Below, piece by piece: positions 61,645-64,000 of a stretch of DNA of 64,000 bases. How positions within the stretch are numbered: position 1 is the stretch's first letter; every line of letters starts with the position of its first letter. The notes beneath the pieces are model-generated. The model did no database searches. It worked only from the letters and a program-made list of their open reading frames with translations, and was not told the origin of the DNA. Location of the stretch: contig NC_014225.1 in NCBI RefSeq assembly GCF_000092785.1, positions 1,873,340 through 1,937,339 on the forward strand, written 5' to 3'. The position numbers and the translations under genes were made by a program. Source of the stretch: Waddlia chondrophila WSU 86-1044. GTDB lineage: Bacteria; Chlamydiota; Chlamydiia; Chlamydiales; Waddliaceae.

Positions 61645-64000
61645 ATGCACGCACAACATCCTTATAACCAACATTCAAAGATATACAATTTCTTCTTCCA
61701 CCCTTTGCATAGGAAAGATGAAGAAAAAGTCAAAACAATCTTAGCTGTCATTACAAACATTTTCGTAACAGTTATCTCAGCTGGATTATGGCAAATCCCC
61801 TTTTGGATCGTTAATGATCGAGACAGAAGAAAAGTGACAAAATGGACGCAAGACCAAACACCCAAAGTCGCCAAAGTGCAGTCGAATCACTTCAAGACTA
61901 AAAAAAGCGATCCAAAGACACCAACTGCTCCAATTCAAAGAAGTCAGCCAACTCCTCCTCCCAAGAAAAGCAAAAGAGAATTGGTAATTTCTCGTTTAAA
62001 AGCTGACATGGAAGCTAAAGGATATAACGATAAACAGATTCTGGAGGTGCTAAAACATGGAGAAAATTTGGTAAAATTTCTCTTAGAAACTCCTGATGAT
62101 CAAAGAGATTTGCAAATTCACCCCAACTTTGGAGCAGAAGTCAAGAGAAGCAAGCTCGAAAATCCTCAAAGTCCAACAGAATTTGAAGAGGCGCGCCAAG
62201 CAAAAATGCTTAAGCTCGCCGTCAAAACAGAACTCCTTTTCAAAGAAACTGCTCTCTTCACTCTCCTGCCTAATTATGTGAACTCCAAAAAACACGGGCA
62301 AAAACTTGCACCGCACCACCGGCTTTTCGACAGCACAAAAGGTTTGCAAGCTTTCAATCTCAGCAGTATGAACCAACCTTTAAGAAAAGTTCATCTCATT
62401 GCCACTAAATCTCTTGGGAGCGGCAATTTCAATACCACAAGCTCTGCTTTCCACATGGGACTTGGTCGAGAAATTGCATTAAGAGAATTGTCGAAGAAGT
62501 CTTTGCTACAGCCAAACGACCTAAGCGATTGGGATCGGGAAGTGCGAATGTACAGAGCATTAGTCAATACTGTACCGGGATTGGTGAACTTACACGACGT
62601 CAGCGTCATCAACTCGACAAGCCCTCAAAATCCACAAATGTGGATTCCTACTGAACGAGGGCTGATTTTAGAGAAATGCGAAGGAGATCTCTCCCAATTT
62701 ATTTACAAACGGGATCCTCAGCAACACAATTTCATCCTCAAAGAACGGCTGCCGGATCTTGAATCGAGAGGATTTATCATCGCGCAAATTGCACATAGCT
62801 TGGATGCATTACATACCCAAGGATACAGCCATGGTGATTTAAAAGCCGACAATGTTTTTTATGTTAAGGATAAGCAAGGAAGGGTACACACAAAGATAGG
62901 CGACTTGGGATGTGTGAAGCCTTTAGGCCAACGATATCGTTCCGATGGCCACCACGGCTATCAACCACCAGAATCTGCGCATTTATGGAGCCAATATGGC
63001 GCTGCTGCCGATTGCTGGGGTTTAGGACTTATTGCCTTCGAGTTGAAGTATAACAGCCTATTATCAGAAGATCTAAGCACGATTATTCCTGAACGGCAAC
63101 TTCTCTATGCCCTTCTGGATTGCAACTTTGATCCCCATGTGATGGCATTCATCCGAACAAGAGATCAAAATCTGGGACAATGGATTCAACAGCAGAATCC
63201 TTGGATTTATCAATGTATCTGTAGCAGCAGCTTTCCTTTTCTTGCCAACTTAATGCAAAGTTACTCTAATTGCGCTGGGATGAACTCTCAAGGATTTTAT
63301 ACACATCTTGTCAATAGTTTAAACAATCGATATCGTGCTGTTTTGTTCCAGCATTTTCAACGGGTGGGTTTATGCAATAACCAAGGCACATATACTCCAA
63401 ACGATGCGTTGGATCAGGCTATTTTATCCTTGCTTAATCTCGACCCTTCAAAAAGGATGAATGCAGGACAAGCAAAAGTCTTGCTCTCTCAAGCTTTTAA
63501 ATTCGATCAACGAGACTTAGGCTCTTTGCCTGTTTCTTCTAAAGCTTCTTATAGCGGAAGCTTAGCTTCTATTGTTCCTGAAATGAATCAGTGGCTGCAG
63601 AACATGATGTCAAAATACCCTGATTCATATGCAGAAGGTGCTTTGGAAGAGATTTTGGATGCACTAGGAAATGCCGAGAATTTTAATGATTTCGAAGACA
63701 AACTCAACGAAATTCAAGAAGATGAATTTATCGATGATCAAAGTAAAAAATACATCTTAATGGCAGTCAAAAATCGACTGCCAAGAGATTTAGGCTCCAG
63801 CGGTGTTCCTTTTGGCCATGCTCCGCTTCAAACAAATGGGTTATCGACAGGATACACGTATCAAGGTTTTCCCGTCATCCACCAGGATCGACGCTACACT
63901 GTGCGAGATCAGACGAAAGAAAATCTAATGAGCTTGTTTGGGCGCATAGAACAATACGATAAAGGAGGCCAATCAAAAGAGAAGTACAAAAAGGATGCCA
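61645..64000 (+). CDS. membrane-anchored Ser/Thr protein kinase, cut by the window end
   Basis: Open for 785 codons from ATG 61645 to the window edge with no stop. A hydrophobic segment (TILAVITNIFVTVISAGLWQIPFWIV) spans ~31-56, followed by a Pro/Lys-rich linker. The kinase domain follows at ~245-630: the N-lobe has IATKSLGSGNFN, the catalytic loop is HGDLKADN (His396, Asp398, Asn403), the metal-binding motif is DLG (Asp420, in place of DFG), the PPE of the activation segment and DCWGLG. The remaining ~150 residues are helical and charged. It looks like an active, probably exported or membrane-bound Hanks-type kinase. It starts 98 bases after the 1805-aa gene. Confidence 0.85.
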   Translation, partial: MHAQHPYNQHSKIYNFFFHPLHRKDEEKVKTILAVITNIFVTVISAGLWQIPFWIVNDRDRRKVTKWTQDQTPKVAKVQSNHFKTKKSDPKTPTAPIQRSQPTPPPKKSKRELVISRLKADMEAKGYNDKQILEVLKHGENLVKFLLETPDDQRDLQIHPNFGAEVKRSKLENPQSPTEFEEARQAKMLKLAVKTELLFKETALFTLLPNYVNSKKHGQKLAPHHRLFDSTKGLQAFNLSSMNQPLRKVHLIATKSLGSGNFNTTSSAFHMGLGREIALRELSKKSLLQPNDLSDWDREVRMYRALVNTVPGLVNLHDVSVINSTSPQNPQMWIPTERGLILEKCEGDLSQFIYKRDPQQHNFILKERLPDLESRGFIIAQIAHSLDALHTQGYSHGDLKADNVFYVKDKQGRVHTKIGDLGCVKPLGQRYRSDGHHGYQPPESAHLWSQYGAAADCWGLGLIAFELKYNSLLSEDLSTIIPERQLLYALLDCNFDPHVMAFIRTRDQNLGQWIQQQNPWIYQCICSSSFPFLANLMQSYSNCAGMNSQGFYTHLVNSLNNRYRAVLFQHFQRVGLCNNQGTYTPNDALDQAILSLLNLDPSKRMNAGQAKVLLSQAFKFDQRDLGSLPVSSKASYSGSLASIVPEMNQWLQNMMSKYPDSYAEGALEEILDALGNAENFNDFEDKLNEIQEDEFIDDQSKKYILMAVKNRLPRDLGSSGVPFGHAPLQTNGLSTGYTYQGFPVIHQDRRYTVRDQTKENLMSLFGRIEQYDKGGQSKEKYKKDA

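Overview
This 64 kb window looks like a chromosome segment from a member of the Chlamydiota, most likely one of the amoeba-associated families (Waddliaceae, Parachlamydiaceae, Criblamydiaceae or Simkaniaceae) rather than Chlamydiaceae. From memory, several neighbourhoods match the chlamydial backbone: dnaB-mnmG-lplA, mnmE-nth, ruvA-ruvC-coiled coil, sdhB-sdhA-sdhC, and a UDPGP-type pyrophosphorylase near gpsA. These sit beside content not expected in the reduced Chlamydiaceae: collagen-like proteins, an IS3-family insertion, a surface-polysaccharide cluster, and large effector-like proteins. The phylum is an inference; no rRNA is present to test it.

Layout. 1-5 kb: a kinase-like gene pair, then an unusual Lon protease with an N-terminal IQ (calmodulin-binding-type) motif. 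5-12.4 kb: inositol monophosphatase, a biotin cluster (BPL_N protein and a frameshifted bioY), a sulfur-metabolism MBL/rhodanese protein, a FUSC-type membrane protein, hemF and a YbaK-type tRNA deacylase. 12.7-16.7 kb: two tRNA-Ser genes bracketing a zinc/manganese ABC transporter and a stand-alone AAA ATPase. 16.7-34 kb: housekeeping (dnaB, a 29-residue bS22/COX24-type ribosomal protein, mnmG, lplA, rlmB, sdhCAB, mnmE, nth, ruvAC) plus a 6S-like structured RNA. 33-42 kb: heptosyltransferase-like GT9, UDP-sugar pyrophosphorylase, gpsA, an FKBP-like protein and the NAD(P)H-hydrate repair enzyme.

41.7-56 kb: accessory. A GT4 glycosyltransferase, a GT2 glycosyltransferase and an FkbM methyltransferase all carry N-terminal signal peptides and lie next to a Thr-rich Gly-X-Y collagen-like surface protein. 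Two putative lipoproteins follow, then a cytoplasmic GT4/GT2/polymerase set. An IS3 element with a 4-bp target duplication has landed exactly at the start codon of a cysteine-rich, inverse-autotransporter-like beta-barrel gene. A second collagen-like protein with a C1q/TNF-like tail comes next.

56-64 kb: an 1805-residue protein in which two related His...Asn-Cys (permuted papain/LRAT/NlpC-like) modules flank an MGDG-synthase-type glycosyltransferase, followed by a membrane-anchored Ser/Thr kinase that runs off the window. The 41.7-64 kb part reads as a surface-and-effector region. The most unusual items are the 1805-residue enzyme, the exported sugar-modification genes next to collagens, and the IQ-motif Lon.
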